Below, in pieces: positions 18,293 through 27,014 of a stretch of DNA of 64,000 bases. Source of the stretch: Labrys okinawensis (lineage in GTDB: Bacteria; Pseudomonadota; Alphaproteobacteria; Rhizobiales; Labraceae); assembly GCF_002982075.1 (NCBI RefSeq), contig NZ_PUEJ01000008.1, positions 124,001 through 188,000 on the forward strand, in the 5' to 3' direction. Made by a program: the position numbers and the translations under genes. Every line of letters begins with the position of its first letter. Within the stretch, counting starts at the first letter, position 1. The notes beneath the pieces are model-generated. The model was not told where the DNA came from, made no database searches, and worked only from the letters and a program-made list of their open reading frames with translations.

Positions 18293-19828
18293 TCAAGGGC
18301 TCGTCCCTCCGTCGTCGACATCGAATTTCACGCCCTGCGCCAGCGGCAGGGTCCGGCCGTAATTGATGGCGCTGGTCTGGCGCCGCATATAGGCCTTCCA
18401 GGCATCCGAGCCGCTCTCGCGGCCGCCGCCGGTTTCCTTCTCGCCGCCAAAAGCGCCGCCGATCTCGGCGCCCGACGGGCCCATATTGACATTGGCAATG
18501 CCGCAATCGGAGCCCTGGGCGGAGACGAAGCGCTCGACCTCGCGCATGTCGGTGGCGAAGATCGAGGAAGACAGGCCCTGCGGCACACCGTTCTGCAGCG
18601 CCAGGGCCTCGTCGAACTCGCTATATTTCAGCACATAGAGAATCGGGGCGAAGGTTTCGTTAACGACGGGGCCGACCTGTTCCGGCATCTCGACCAGGGC
18701 CGGACGGGCGTAATAAGCCTCCTGCGGGCCGGCTTCCGTGACACGGGCGCCGCCATGCACGGTGCCGCCGGCCTTGCGGGCCTCCTCAAGCGCCTTCTGC
18801 ATGCCGTCGAAGGCGGCCTTGTCGATCAGCGGACCGACCAGCGATTCGGTGGTGAGGGGATTGCCGACGCTGATGGAAGCGTAGACCTTCTTCAGCTTGC
18901 CGACGAGTTCGTCATAGACGCTGTCATGCACGATCAGGCGGCGCAGCGAGGTGCAGCGCTGGCCGGCCGTGCCCATGGCGGCGAAGGCGATGGCGCGCAA
19001 GGCAAGATCGAGATCGGCCGAGGGCGTGACGATCGAGGCATTGTTGCCGCCAAGCTCGAGGATCGAGCGGCCGAAACGGCGGGCGACGCGCTCGCCGACG
19101 ATGCGGCCCATGGCGGTGGAGCCGGTGGCGGAGACGACCGGCACGCGCGGATCCTCCACCAGCGCCTCGCCGACCTCGCGGGCGCCGAGGATGAGGGTGA
19201 ACAGGCCGTCGGGTACGCCGCCGAAGCGCTTGGCGGCGCGGCTGAAGATGGCTTCCACGGCCAGTGCCGTGAGCGGGGTCTTCTCGGAGGGCTTCCACAC
19301 CACGCTGTCGCCGCAGACGAAGGCCAGCGCCGCGTTCCAGCTCCACACCGCGACGGGGAAGTTGAAGGCCGAGATCACGCCGACCACGCCGGCGGGATGC
19401 CATTGCTCCATCATGCGGTGGTCGCCGCGCTCGGTGGCGATGGTGAGGCCGTAGAGCTGGCGCGACAGGCCGGTGGCGAAGTCGCAGATGTCGATCATCT
19501 CCTGCACTTCGCCCAGGCCCTCGGAGGCGATCTTGCCGACTTCGAGGCTGACCAGGCGGCCGAGCTCGGTCTTGGCGGCGCGCAGTTCCTCGCCGAGCAG
19601 GCGCACCAGTTCGCCGCGCTGCGGTGCCGGCACCTTGCGCCAAGCTTCGAAAGCGGCCTGTGCCTTGCCGATGGCGGCCTTGGCTCCGGCTGGGCTGTCG
19701 TCCTTGACGGCGCCGATGGCCTCGCCGGTGAGAGGGGTGCGAACGGTGCGGGAGCCGCCGGTAAAGCGGCTGGCCGGAACCCCGAGAGCCTCGAGAAGCT
19801 GGCGGGTTTCGGCGGCAGGACTGGTCAT
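18293..19828 (-). CDS. aldehyde dehydrogenase, ALDH7 type (aminoadipate semialdehyde / piperideine-6-carboxylate dehydrogenase)
   Basis: The 511-aa sequence is a full-length NAD-dependent aldehyde dehydrogenase with catalytic C292 (GTAGQRCTSL), general base E258 (LELGGNN) and the N-terminal and middle motifs of the ALDH7 family (EVQEMIDICDFATGLSRQLY, IGGAFGGEKETGGGRESGSD). Family members oxidise alpha-aminoadipate semialdehyde in lysine breakdown. It lies directly upstream of, and coupled to, a lytic transglycosylase gene. That pairing makes no metabolic sense and suggests shared promoter use only. No lysine catabolism neighbours are present. Confidence 0.93.
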   Translation of the reverse strand: MTSPAAETRQLLEALGVPASRFTGGSRTVRTPLTGEAIGAVKDDSPAGAKAAIGKAQAAFEAWRKVPAPQRGELVRLLGEELRAAKTELGRLVSLEVGKIASEGLGEVQEMIDICDFATGLSRQLYGLTIATERGDHRMMEQWHPAGVVGVISAFNFPVAVWSWNAALAFVCGDSVVWKPSEKTPLTALAVEAIFSRAAKRFGGVPDGLFTLILGAREVGEALVEDPRVPVVSATGSTAMGRIVGERVARRFGRSILELGGNNASIVTPSADLDLALRAIAFAAMGTAGQRCTSLRRLIVHDSVYDELVGKLKKVYASISVGNPLTTESLVGPLIDKAAFDGMQKALEEARKAGGTVHGGARVTEAGPQEAYYARPALVEMPEQVGPVVNETFAPILYVLKYSEFDEALALQNGVPQGLSSSIFATDMREVERFVSAQGSDCGIANVNMGPSGAEIGGAFGGEKETGGGRESGSDAWKAYMRRQTSAINYGRTLPLAQGVKFDVDDGGTSP

Positions 19829-20094
19829 GATGACTCGCTCAATTCAACGCGATGTGGCGACGCTCATACCTTTTTTGGTGGCCCTGGGGAACCCCCGGGG
19901 CGCCGCGCGGATTCTCAGCTTCTTTCCACGGCGGCGCAGAGCCTGGAAAAATCCGGTTTTTCGAGGTCGTTTTCGTGCTGGAGACGCTGCAGATAGGCGG
20001 CATCCCGAATGCCGTGGGCCATGCGGGAATCGATGGTGAGCGAATGGCGCGAGCCGCGCGCCGGGGAGGGCAGGGGTGAGGGGAACCCTCGCGT

Positions 20095-20973
20095 TTAACT
20101 TGACCTGCCCTTTCCCGACCCGGGAGAGGGGCTTGCCAGCCCGTCGAGGAAGGCCCTGATCCTGTCGCGGTCTTCCAGAGTCGGGTTGTAGACCAGCATG
20201 CTCAGATCGGGGCGGCCGTCGACGGCAAAGGCCGAATATTCCAGCGTGATCGGGCCGAGCACAGGGTGGCGCAGGCGCTTGACGCCGTCGCCATGGGCAC
20301 GGACATCGTTGTCGCGCCACATGGCCTCGAATTCGGGGCTGAGCCGGCAGAGCTCCTCGATGAGGGGCTCCACTTCTGCCGCAGCTCCCGCGCGCGCCGT
20401 GTCGGCCCTGAACGTCGCCACCACGAAGCGGGCCACGCTCTCCCAGTCATATTGGGCGGCACGCACGCGCGGGTCGAGGAACATGAAGCGCAGGACGTTG
20501 CGCTGCTGCGGCGGCAGCGCGCCATAATCGGTCAGAATCGCGGCCGCCGCCTTGTTCCAGGCCACGATGTCCCAGGTCGCGGTCTTGACCAGGGCCAGGC
20601 TCGGGTGGAGAGCGTCGAGCACGCGTTGCAGCCGCGGCGTGACGTCCTCGCCCTTGCGGTAGCGCACTTCGGGCGGGCGTCCCAGGCCGAGCAGGAAGAG
20701 ATGTTCGCGCTCGACCTCGGTCAGCAGGAGCGCACGGGCGATGCGGTCGAGCACATCGGCCGAGGGCGCGCCGCCGCGCCCCTGTTCGAGCCAGGTGTAC
20801 CAGGTCGGGCTGATATTGGCCCGCTGGGCGACCTCTTCCCGGCGCAGGCCAGGCGTGCGGCGGCGCGCCGGACCGAAGCCGAAGGCGGCCGGGTCGAGCT
20901 TGGCGCGGCGATCCCTCAAATAGGTGCCGAGCCGGATCTCCTGCGTGGTCTGTCCGCTCATCCTGTTAGCCAT
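20095..20973 (-). CDS. MmyB-like XRE family transcriptional regulator
   Basis: This 292-aa regulator has an N-terminal XRE helix-turn-helix (LGTYLRDRRAKLDP, TPGLRREEVAQRANISPTWY) followed by the MmyB-like ligand domain (HPSLALVKTATWDIVAWNKA, LRFMFLDPRVR). Such proteins usually repress a divergent oxidoreductase gene. Here an NAD-dependent epimerase-like gene lies divergently and a 16-bp palindrome sits between the two. The ATG at 20973 overlaps a TATAAT-like sequence, so translation may begin at the next ATG (20961) or from a leaderless message. Ligand unknown. Confidence 0.92.
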   Translation of the reverse strand: MANRMSGQTTQEIRLGTYLRDRRAKLDPAAFGFGPARRRTPGLRREEVAQRANISPTWYTWLEQGRGGAPSADVLDRIARALLLTEVEREHLFLLGLGRPPEVRYRKGEDVTPRLQRVLDALHPSLALVKTATWDIVAWNKAAAAILTDYGALPPQQRNVLRFMFLDPRVRAAQYDWESVARFVVATFRADTARAGAAAEVEPLIEELCRLSPEFEAMWRDNDVRAHGDGVKRLRHPVLGPITLEYSAFAVDGRPDLSMLVYNPTLEDRDRIRAFLDGLASPSPGSGKGRSS

Positions 20974-20983
20974 TATAATACGA

Positions 20984-20999
20984 TAAAGTCACTACTTTA
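20984..20999. promoter_or_regulatory. operator for the MmyB-like regulator
   Basis: TAAAGT-CACT-ACTTTA is a perfect 6-4-6 palindrome in the 80-bp space between the divergent regulator and the oxidoreductase gene, next to a TATAAT-like box on the minus strand. Confidence 0.6.
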
Positions 21000-21053
21000 C
21001 CAGGATAATCCAAAGCCCGATGCTTGTCTCCTATCTTGCTGGGAGACTTGCTT

Positions 21054-21947
21054 ATGCGCGTATTCGTGACCGGCGCGACCGGATTCATCGGCTCGGCCGT
21101 CGTAAAGGAGTTGATCGGGGCGGGCCATCAGGTGCTCGGCCTCGTCCGTTCCGAGGAGAAGGTAGCGGCCCTGACCGCGGCGGGTGCCGAAGCCCATCGC
21201 GGCTCGCTGGAGGATCTCGACAGCCTCAAGGCCGGCGCTGCCCGTTCGGACGGCGTCATCCACCTCGCCTTCAACCATGATTTCTCGACCTTCGCCGCCA
21301 ATTGCGAGGATGACCGCCGCGTGATCGCGGCGCTCGGCTCCGCGCTCGCCGGCTCCGACAAACCCCTGATCGTGACTTCGGGCACGGCCATGGCCAGCAC
21401 GGTGCCCGGCGAACTGGCCAGGGAGGATGGCCCGGTGATCAGTTCGAAAGTAAACCCCCGCGCGGCCTCCGAAGAGGCCGCCGCGGCAGTGGCCGCTGAG
21501 GGCGGAAACGTTTCGGTGGTGCGCCTTCCCCAGGTTCACGACACCGTCAGGCAGGGCCTCGTCACCTATGCGATCGCTTTGGCTCGCGAAAAGGGCGTGT
21601 CGGCCTATGTCGAGGAGGGCCGGAACCGCTGGGCGGCGGCCCCCATCCTCGATGTCGCCCGCCTCTACCGCCTCGTACTCGAGAAGGCCGAGCCGGGTTC
21701 GAAATATCATGCGGTGGCGGAAGAAGGCGTGACGCAGCGGGAAATCGCCGAAGTAATCGGCCGCGGCTTGAAAGTGCCGGTCAAATCCATCGCTACCGGC
21801 GAGGCCGGAGCTCATTTCGGCTGGCTCGGCCTGTTTGTCGGCCACGACATGCCGGCCTCCAGCGAGCAGACCCGCCGCAAGCTGGGGTGGCAGCCCGTCG
21901 GGCCTGGCCTGATCGCCGATCTCGAGGCGATGGATTACGGCGTATAA
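21054..21947 (+). CDS. NAD(P)-dependent epimerase/dehydratase-like oxidoreductase (extended SDR)
   Basis: The 297-aa protein opens with MRVFVTGATGFIGSAVV (G7-ATG-FIG13). The rest follows the family of NmrA/dihydroflavonol-reductase-like SDRs, including VIHLAFNHDF, VRLPQVHDTVRQGLVTYAI and a final HDMPASSEQTRRKLGWQP. The usual Tyr-x3-Lys pair is not obvious, as in several members of this group. GGGAG 8 nt upstream supports the ATG at 21054. It is probably controlled by the divergent MmyB-like regulator. Substrate unknown. Confidence 0.9.
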   Translation: MRVFVTGATGFIGSAVVKELIGAGHQVLGLVRSEEKVAALTAAGAEAHRGSLEDLDSLKAGAARSDGVIHLAFNHDFSTFAANCEDDRRVIAALGSALAGSDKPLIVTSGTAMASTVPGELAREDGPVISSKVNPRAASEEAAAAVAAEGGNVSVVRLPQVHDTVRQGLVTYAIALAREKGVSAYVEEGRNRWAAAPILDVARLYRLVLEKAEPGSKYHAVAEEGVTQREIAEVIGRGLKVPVKSIATGEAGAHFGWLGLFVGHDMPASSEQTRRKLGWQPVGPGLIADLEAMDYGV

Positions 21948-21956
21948 GGGGCAATT

Positions 21957-21985
21957 CCCCTCTCCCCTCCCGCCTCGGAGAGGGG
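21957..21985. repeat. GC-rich palindrome between convergent genes
   Basis: CCCCTCTCC / GGAGAGGGG, 9-bp perfect arms and 11-nt loop, sits between the oxidoreductase gene and priA. It lacks a T-run and resembles the short C-rich palindromes scattered in related genomes; it may serve both genes as an end signal. Confidence 0.5.
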
Positions 21986-21989
21986 AGCC

Positions 21990-24164
21990 TCATGCAAAGC
22001 TCATCGGGTCGATGTCGATATCGACCGCGAGCTGGCCCGTCACCTTCGGCCCGGCGGCGAGCCAGGCGCGGATATAGTCCTGCAGCGCGAAGTCGCGCGG
22101 GGCCTGCAGGATCAGGCGCATGCGGTGGCGCCCGCGGATCACCGCGATCGGCGCCTCGGCTGGGCCGAGCACGCGCAAAGCGGCATCGAAGGGCGCCAAT
22201 TTGGCGAGTTGGCGGGCGAAGCCCTCCGCCTTGCCGCGGTCCTCATCGGAAATGGTCAGCGCGGCCATCCGGCCATAGGGCGGCAGGCCGGCCTTGGCGC
22301 GCACGGCGATCTCGCGCGCATAGAAGCTTTCCTTGTCGCCGGAGACCAACGCCTGCATCACCGGATGCGAGGGATCGTAGCTCTGCAGCAGGGCCCGCCC
22401 CGGTCGTTCGCCGCGCCCGGCCCGGCCGGTGACCTGGCCGAGGAGCTGGAAGGTGCGCTCGGCCGCGCGCGGGTCGCCGGTACCGAGGCCGAGATCGGCA
22501 TCGACCACGCCCACCAGCGTCAGATGCGGGAAATTGTGCCCCTTGGCAACGAGCTGCGTGCCGATCACGAGATTGGCCTCGCCCCTGGCGACGCTGTCGA
22601 GTTCCTGGCGCAGGCGCTCGGCGCTGCCATGGATGTCGGAGGAGAGGATCACGGTGTGGGCGTCGGGAAAGAGGCCCGAGACCTCCTCCGCGATACGCTC
22701 CACCCCCGGGCCGCAAGGGGTGAGTGTGTCCTCGCCCTCGCAGCTCGGGCAATGCCGCGGCACCGGCGCGGTATGGCCGCAATGGTGGCAGACCAGGCTC
22801 TTGCGGAAACGGTGCTCAACCAGCCAGGCCGTGCAGTTGGGGCATTGGAAGCGGTGCCCGCATTTGCGGCAGAGGGTCAGCGGGGCATAGCCGCGCCGGT
22901 TGAGGAAGAGCAGGGCCTGTTCCCCGGCCGCGAGCGTTTCCCTGACGGCCGAGACCAGGCTAGGCGCGATGAACTTGCCGCGCTCGGGTCCGCCTTCGCG
23001 CATGTCGACCGTGGCGATGGCCGGCAGCGCCCGCCCGCCGAAGCGCTGGGGCAGGGTGATATGGCCGTAGCGACCACGATCGGCATTGACGCGGGACTCG
23101 ATCGAGGGTGTGGCCGAAGCCAGCACCACCGGCGCATCGATCAGCCGGGCTCGCACCACCGCCATGTCGCGGGCATTGTAGCGCGGCCCGTCCTCCTGCT
23201 TGTAGGCGCTGTCATGTTCCTCGTCGACGATGATGAGGCGCAGGTCGACGAAAGGCAGGAACAGGGCCGAGCGTGCGCCGGCCACCACCGCAACCTCGCC
23301 CTTGGCGATGCCGTGCCAGAGCCTGGCCCGTTTGTTGGCCGATACGCCCGAATGCCATTCGGCCGGGCGCACGCCGAAGCGTTCAGCGAAGCGATCGAGG
23401 AACTGGTTGGTCAGCGCGATCTCGGGCAGCATGATCAGCGCCTGTCCACCCTGCCTGACGGCCTCGGCCACCGCCTCGAAATAGACCTCTGTCTTGCCCG
23501 AGCCGGTGACGCCTTCGAGCAGGGTCGCCGAGAAGCGCCGGGCCGCCACGGCCTGGCAGAGGCTGGCGGCGGCCAGCGCCTGGGCTTCGTTCAGGCTGGC
23601 GCTGCCGAAGGCGAGATCCGGGGTGCCGGCAACCGGCTCCGGCGGCAGGGCCAGGGGCTCGACCACGCCCGCATCGACCAGGCCGTCGACCACGCTCGGC
23701 GACACACCGGTGGCCTCGATCAACGCACGCTTTTCATGCACGAAGCCGTCGGACAGATGGTCGAGCACGCGCCGGCGTGCCGCCGTGAGCCGCTCGGGCT
23801 CGTGCTTGCCCAGGCGGTAGCCGAGCCTCTGCTTCTCCGGCGGCAATTCCGGTGCGCGCAGGGCCATGCGCATGATCATGCCGCGCGGCGTCAGCGTCCA
23901 ATTCGCCACCCATTCGATGAAGCGGCGCATCTCGGCCCCGAGCGGGGGGATGTCGAGGCGTTCCTCGACATATTTCAGCCGGTTGGAGGAGGCGGGCAGC
24001 ACGCCGTCGCCATCCCAGACCACGCCGACCACCTCGCGCGGGCCGAGGGTGACCCGCACCACATCGCCCGGCATCAGCGTATTGCCGAAGGGCACGCGGT
24101 AGCTGTAGGTGCGCTCCAGCGCCACCGGCAGCAGCACCTCGACGACTTCGCCCGGATTAGCCAT
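21990..24164 (-). CDS. priA: primosomal replication restart helicase PriA
   Basis: This 724-aa helicase restarts stalled replication forks. It has Walker A G221-SGKT, Walker B DEEH (314-317), and the zinc-binding cysteines in pairs at 432/435, 441/444, 459/462 and 472/475. The N-terminal 3'-DNA-binding domain (EVVEVLLPVALERTYSYRVP) is present. Length is normal. GCGGGGG precedes the ATG at 24164. It is single and convergent with the oxidoreductase gene. Confidence 0.97.
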   Translation of the reverse strand: MANPGEVVEVLLPVALERTYSYRVPFGNTLMPGDVVRVTLGPREVVGVVWDGDGVLPASSNRLKYVEERLDIPPLGAEMRRFIEWVANWTLTPRGMIMRMALRAPELPPEKQRLGYRLGKHEPERLTAARRRVLDHLSDGFVHEKRALIEATGVSPSVVDGLVDAGVVEPLALPPEPVAGTPDLAFGSASLNEAQALAAASLCQAVAARRFSATLLEGVTGSGKTEVYFEAVAEAVRQGGQALIMLPEIALTNQFLDRFAERFGVRPAEWHSGVSANKRARLWHGIAKGEVAVVAGARSALFLPFVDLRLIIVDEEHDSAYKQEDGPRYNARDMAVVRARLIDAPVVLASATPSIESRVNADRGRYGHITLPQRFGGRALPAIATVDMREGGPERGKFIAPSLVSAVRETLAAGEQALLFLNRRGYAPLTLCRKCGHRFQCPNCTAWLVEHRFRKSLVCHHCGHTAPVPRHCPSCEGEDTLTPCGPGVERIAEEVSGLFPDAHTVILSSDIHGSAERLRQELDSVARGEANLVIGTQLVAKGHNFPHLTLVGVVDADLGLGTGDPRAAERTFQLLGQVTGRAGRGERPGRALLQSYDPSHPVMQALVSGDKESFYAREIAVRAKAGLPPYGRMAALTISDEDRGKAEGFARQLAKLAPFDAALRVLGPAEAPIAVIRGRHRMRLILQAPRDFALQDYIRAWLAAGPKVTGQLAVDIDIDPMSFA

Positions 24165-24285
24165 GGGCCCCCGCGCTCCGGGAGGCCTGCCTCGATGGGA
24201 TATGCGCCACGATCATCCCCGACAGGTCGGGGAGGGGGCTGAGTCTGTCAAGGGCGGCTCACGCCGACCAAGCCGCTTGCTCCCG

Positions 24286-25479
24286 CTAGTTCGTCTTGAA
24301 CAGCAGGATCGCCTGCACGCCGTCGCCGGCGCTGGTATCGAAGCGGGCCGTGATGCCGCCGGGCAGATGGTAGAGATAGGCGAGGGTGTCGAGCCCTGTT
24401 CCCGGGAAGGGCTCCCCCACCGGTTCTCCCATCAGACGCTTGAGGGTGATCAGGCTATCGCCGATCCTGACTCCGCCGACCTTGCCTTCGAAAGGAGCGT
24501 CGAGGCGGATGGTCTCGACCTTTTTGTCGTCCGAGAGATAGAGGGCGAAGCCTTTGCCCGGATAGAGCGCCAGCCGTTCGCCGCCGGCGCTGGTGTAGGG
24601 CTGGGGCGGGCTGGTGGTGCCGAAGGCGCGCTGGGCTTCCTCCATGCTGGCATCCACGGTGACAGGCACGCCTTCGATGGCGGGAGGCGTGGCGGGGACT
24701 ATCTGAGCCGCCGGTGCGGTGCCGAAGCGGCCCTCGTAAGCGGCGACCAGGAACGCCAGGATGTCCGCGTCGTGCGAATAAGCCTCGGAAAGTTTGGTGA
24801 TGTAGAGGCGGGTATTGTTCGGCGTGCAGGGGGATGCCGGTTCGGACGCCAGGCTGCGCACTCTCTCGGCGATCTGGCTGCGGCCAGCCTCGCCGAGCAT
24901 GCCGGGCAGGGCCGTTTCCGCCATTTGCCATTGCCCCCGGTAGCATGCCGTCGCATAGGCATTGTGCCGGCTGCGTGCCTCGGTCATGCGCAGCAAGGTG
25001 CTGACGATGTCGTCATGCAGGTGGCCCTGGTCCTGCGTCTTGGATCGTTCGGCGACGCTCTTCTTCACGTCGGGAGCCAGCCCGGCATAGTCAGGCGGCG
25101 GTGGGGCCGGGCGCCCGAAGACGGCGATCTCGATGTCCTTGAAGCTGTAGAAGCCGATGGAATAGCCGAGCTGGAACAGGGCCAGAGGAATGGCTGCAAT
25201 CACCACCAGGGTGCGCGGCCACCAGCGCTGCGGCTGGCCGGGAGAGCCGTCGCGGCGCAGCATGGTGAAGGCGAGGCCCAGGGCGATGATCGCCATCCCG
25301 ACGCCCAGCAGGTTCAGGTCGGATTCGAACACCACCTCGCCATTGACCTTACGCCTCTCGGAAGCGCCCAGGAAAAGCCAGAAGGGCAGCACGCCGAGAA
25401 GAATGGCGACCAGGGGGCGCTTCAGATTGCGCCAGAGATCTTGCGTAGGCTCGTTCACGAACAGGCTCCCTATCGTCAC
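24286..25479 (-). CDS. membrane-anchored protein of unknown function, 397 aa
   Basis: The N-terminal 120 residues contain about three hydrophobic segments (LVAILLGVLPFWLFLGAS, LLGVGMAIIALGLAFTM, TLVVIAAIPLALFQLGYSIG). A soluble part of about 270 residues follows, with Cys pairs (ACYRGQ, SPCTPNN) and a repeated beta-rich C-terminal domain (GGVRIGDSLITLKRLMG, GGITARFDTSAGDGVQAILL). That last domain resembles the small periplasmic modules that begin 'I-G-x-S' and read out signal strength. No enzyme motif is visible. The start is GTG at 25479 with no clear ribosome-binding site. I do not recognise the family. Confidence 0.75.
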   Translation of the reverse strand: MTIGSLFVNEPTQDLWRNLKRPLVAILLGVLPFWLFLGASERRKVNGEVVFESDLNLLGVGMAIIALGLAFTMLRRDGSPGQPQRWWPRTLVVIAAIPLALFQLGYSIGFYSFKDIEIAVFGRPAPPPPDYAGLAPDVKKSVAERSKTQDQGHLHDDIVSTLLRMTEARSRHNAYATACYRGQWQMAETALPGMLGEAGRSQIAERVRSLASEPASPCTPNNTRLYITKLSEAYSHDADILAFLVAAYEGRFGTAPAAQIVPATPPAIEGVPVTVDASMEEAQRAFGTTSPPQPYTSAGGERLALYPGKGFALYLSDDKKVETIRLDAPFEGKVGGVRIGDSLITLKRLMGEPVGEPFPGTGLDTLAYLYHLPGGITARFDTSAGDGVQAILLFKTN

Positions 25480-25641
25480 CGTGCCGACGGACGCGATTCG
25501 CGCGCAATCTGGGGCAGGCCCGGGGGAAAGGTCGAGTCTCCTGGGGAACAGCGCCGTCCGGGGATGGCAGGGCGCCTCCTCGCTTGCACCTTCCCCCCTG
25601 CTCGTCTAATCAGCCGGCATTCCAATCAAAGGTGACAGGTC

Positions 25642-26742
25642 ATGGCGACGCAAAAGCTCCTCCTTCTTCCTGGCGACGGCATCGGTGTCGAGGTGATGGC
25701 GGAGGTCAAACGCCTGATCGCCTTCCTCAACAAGACCGGCCTCGCCTCCTTCGAGACGGAAGAGGATCTGGTCGGCGGCGCCGCCTATGACGCTCATGGC
25801 AAGGCGATCTCCGAGGACGCCATGAAGCGGGCCGATCAGGCCGACGCGGTGATGTTCGGCGCGGTCGGTGGTCCGAAATGGGCCGACGTCCCCTATGAGG
25901 CGCGTCCCGAGGCGGGCCTGCTGCGCCTGCGCAAGGATCTCGGCCTCTTCGCCAATCTGCGTCCCGCCGTATGCTATCCGGCGCTCGCCGAAGCTTCCTC
26001 GCTCAAGCGCGAACTGGTCGAAGGCCTCGACATCATGATCGTGCGCGAGCTCACCGGCGGCGTTTATTTTGGCGAGCCCAAGGAGATCGTCACGCTGGAA
26101 AACGGCGAGAAGCGCGCCGTCGACACGCAGGTCTACACCACCCATGAGATCGAGCGCATCGCGCGCGTCGCCTTCGACCTCGCCAAGGTGCGCCGCGGCC
26201 TGGTGCATTCCTCCGAAAAGCACAATGTCATGAAGTCCGGCGTGTTGTGGAAGCAGGTCGTCAGCGAAGTCCACAAGGCCGAATATGCCGACGTCAAGCT
26301 CGAGCACATCCTGGCCGACAATTGCGGCATGCAGCTGGTGCGCACGCCCAAGCAGTTCGACGTCATCGTCTGCGACAACCTGTTCGGCGACATGCTCTCC
26401 GACGTCGCCGCCATGCTGACCGGCTCGCTCGGCATGCTGCCTTCGGCCGCGCTCGGCGCCGAGGACGCCAAGACCGGCAAGCGCAAGGCGATGTATGAGC
26501 CGGTGCATGGCTCGGCCCCCGACATTGCCGGCAAGGGCCTTGCCAATCCGATCGCCACGCTCGCCTCCTTCGGCATGGCGCTGCGCTATTCCTTCGGGCT
26601 TTCGGAGGCCGCCGATCGCCTCGACGCCGCTATTTCCACGGTGCTCAGCGAGGGTCTGCGCACCAAGGATATCGCCAGCGCCGGCCAGAATGCCGTCTCG
26701 ACCAGCGAGATGGGCGCGGCCGTGATCAAGGCAATGGGGTAA
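25642..26742 (+). CDS. leuB: 3-isopropylmalate dehydrogenase
   Basis: This 366-aa enzyme oxidises and decarboxylates 3-isopropylmalate in leucine synthesis. Family features are [32 protein letters not shown], the substrate-binding [14 protein letters not shown], the metal-binding aspartates in [14 protein letters not shown], and the NAD site [15 protein letters not shown]. The ATG at 25642 has AGGT close upstream. leuC and leuD are not beside it in this window. Confidence 0.97.
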   Translation: MATQKLLLLPGDGIGVEVMAEVKRLIAFLNKTGLASFETEEDLVGGAAYDAHGKAISEDAMKRADQADAVMFGAVGGPKWADVPYEARPEAGLLRLRKDLGLFANLRPAVCYPALAEASSLKRELVEGLDIMIVRELTGGVYFGEPKEIVTLENGEKRAVDTQVYTTHEIERIARVAFDLAKVRRGLVHSSEKHNVMKSGVLWKQVVSEVHKAEYADVKLEHILADNCGMQLVRTPKQFDVIVCDNLFGDMLSDVAAMLTGSLGMLPSAALGAEDAKTGKRKAMYEPVHGSAPDIAGKGLANPIATLASFGMALRYSFGLSEAADRLDAAISTVLSEGLRTKDIASAGQNAVSTSEMGAAVIKAMG

Positions 26743-26773
26743 GGCGTCGTCCGGAAATAACTGAAGCGCCATC

Positions 26774-26870
26774 TTTGTCATGCCCGGACTGACCCGCCCA
26801 TCCAGGAGCACCCCGCCTTCGACTTATGGGGTGGAGACTGGATTGCAGGGTCAGGCCCGGCAATGACAAA
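26774..26870. repeat. imperfect inverted repeat after leuB
   Basis: The ends TTTGTCATGCCCGGACTGACCC and (inverted) GGGTCAGGCCCGGCAATGACA are imperfect inverse copies, about 20 of 23 bases, enclosing a CATCCAG...GGATTGC core. The motif around GCCCGGCAATGA also appears at about 3366-3382, so this is a dispersed intergenic element. Confidence 0.55.
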
Positions 26871-26910
26871 CGTCGAGCCAATTCGGTTCGTTCGGTGATG
26901 GACGAACCCG

Positions 26911-27014
26911 GAGCAAAGCGCGTTCAGGCGTGAACGCTTGTTTGCTCTGGCTCCTTGGTTTGGCGCGTCTTTGCGTTTCTTGGCGATTCCGCCAAATGGC
27001 AAAACGCTTTAGCG
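26911..27014 (-). repeat. dispersed intergenic repeat, family 1, copy B
   Basis: This is the inverse of copy A at 8691-8790: read on the minus strand it begins GCTAAAGCGTTTTGCCATT and ends CGCGCTTTGCTCC, sharing the blocks CGCAAAGACGCG and GAACGCGCTTTGCTC. Its outer end overlaps the stop codon (27009-27011) of the aminotransferase gene. Confidence 0.7.

Noticed and set aside
18233-19996. A 587-codon plus-strand open frame
   Set aside because: It is antisense to the aldehyde dehydrogenase and the transglycosylase start; no domain is visible.
22125-24242. A 705-codon plus-strand open frame
   Set aside because: It lies antisense to priA, whose motifs are all intact; the frame is open only because of high GC.
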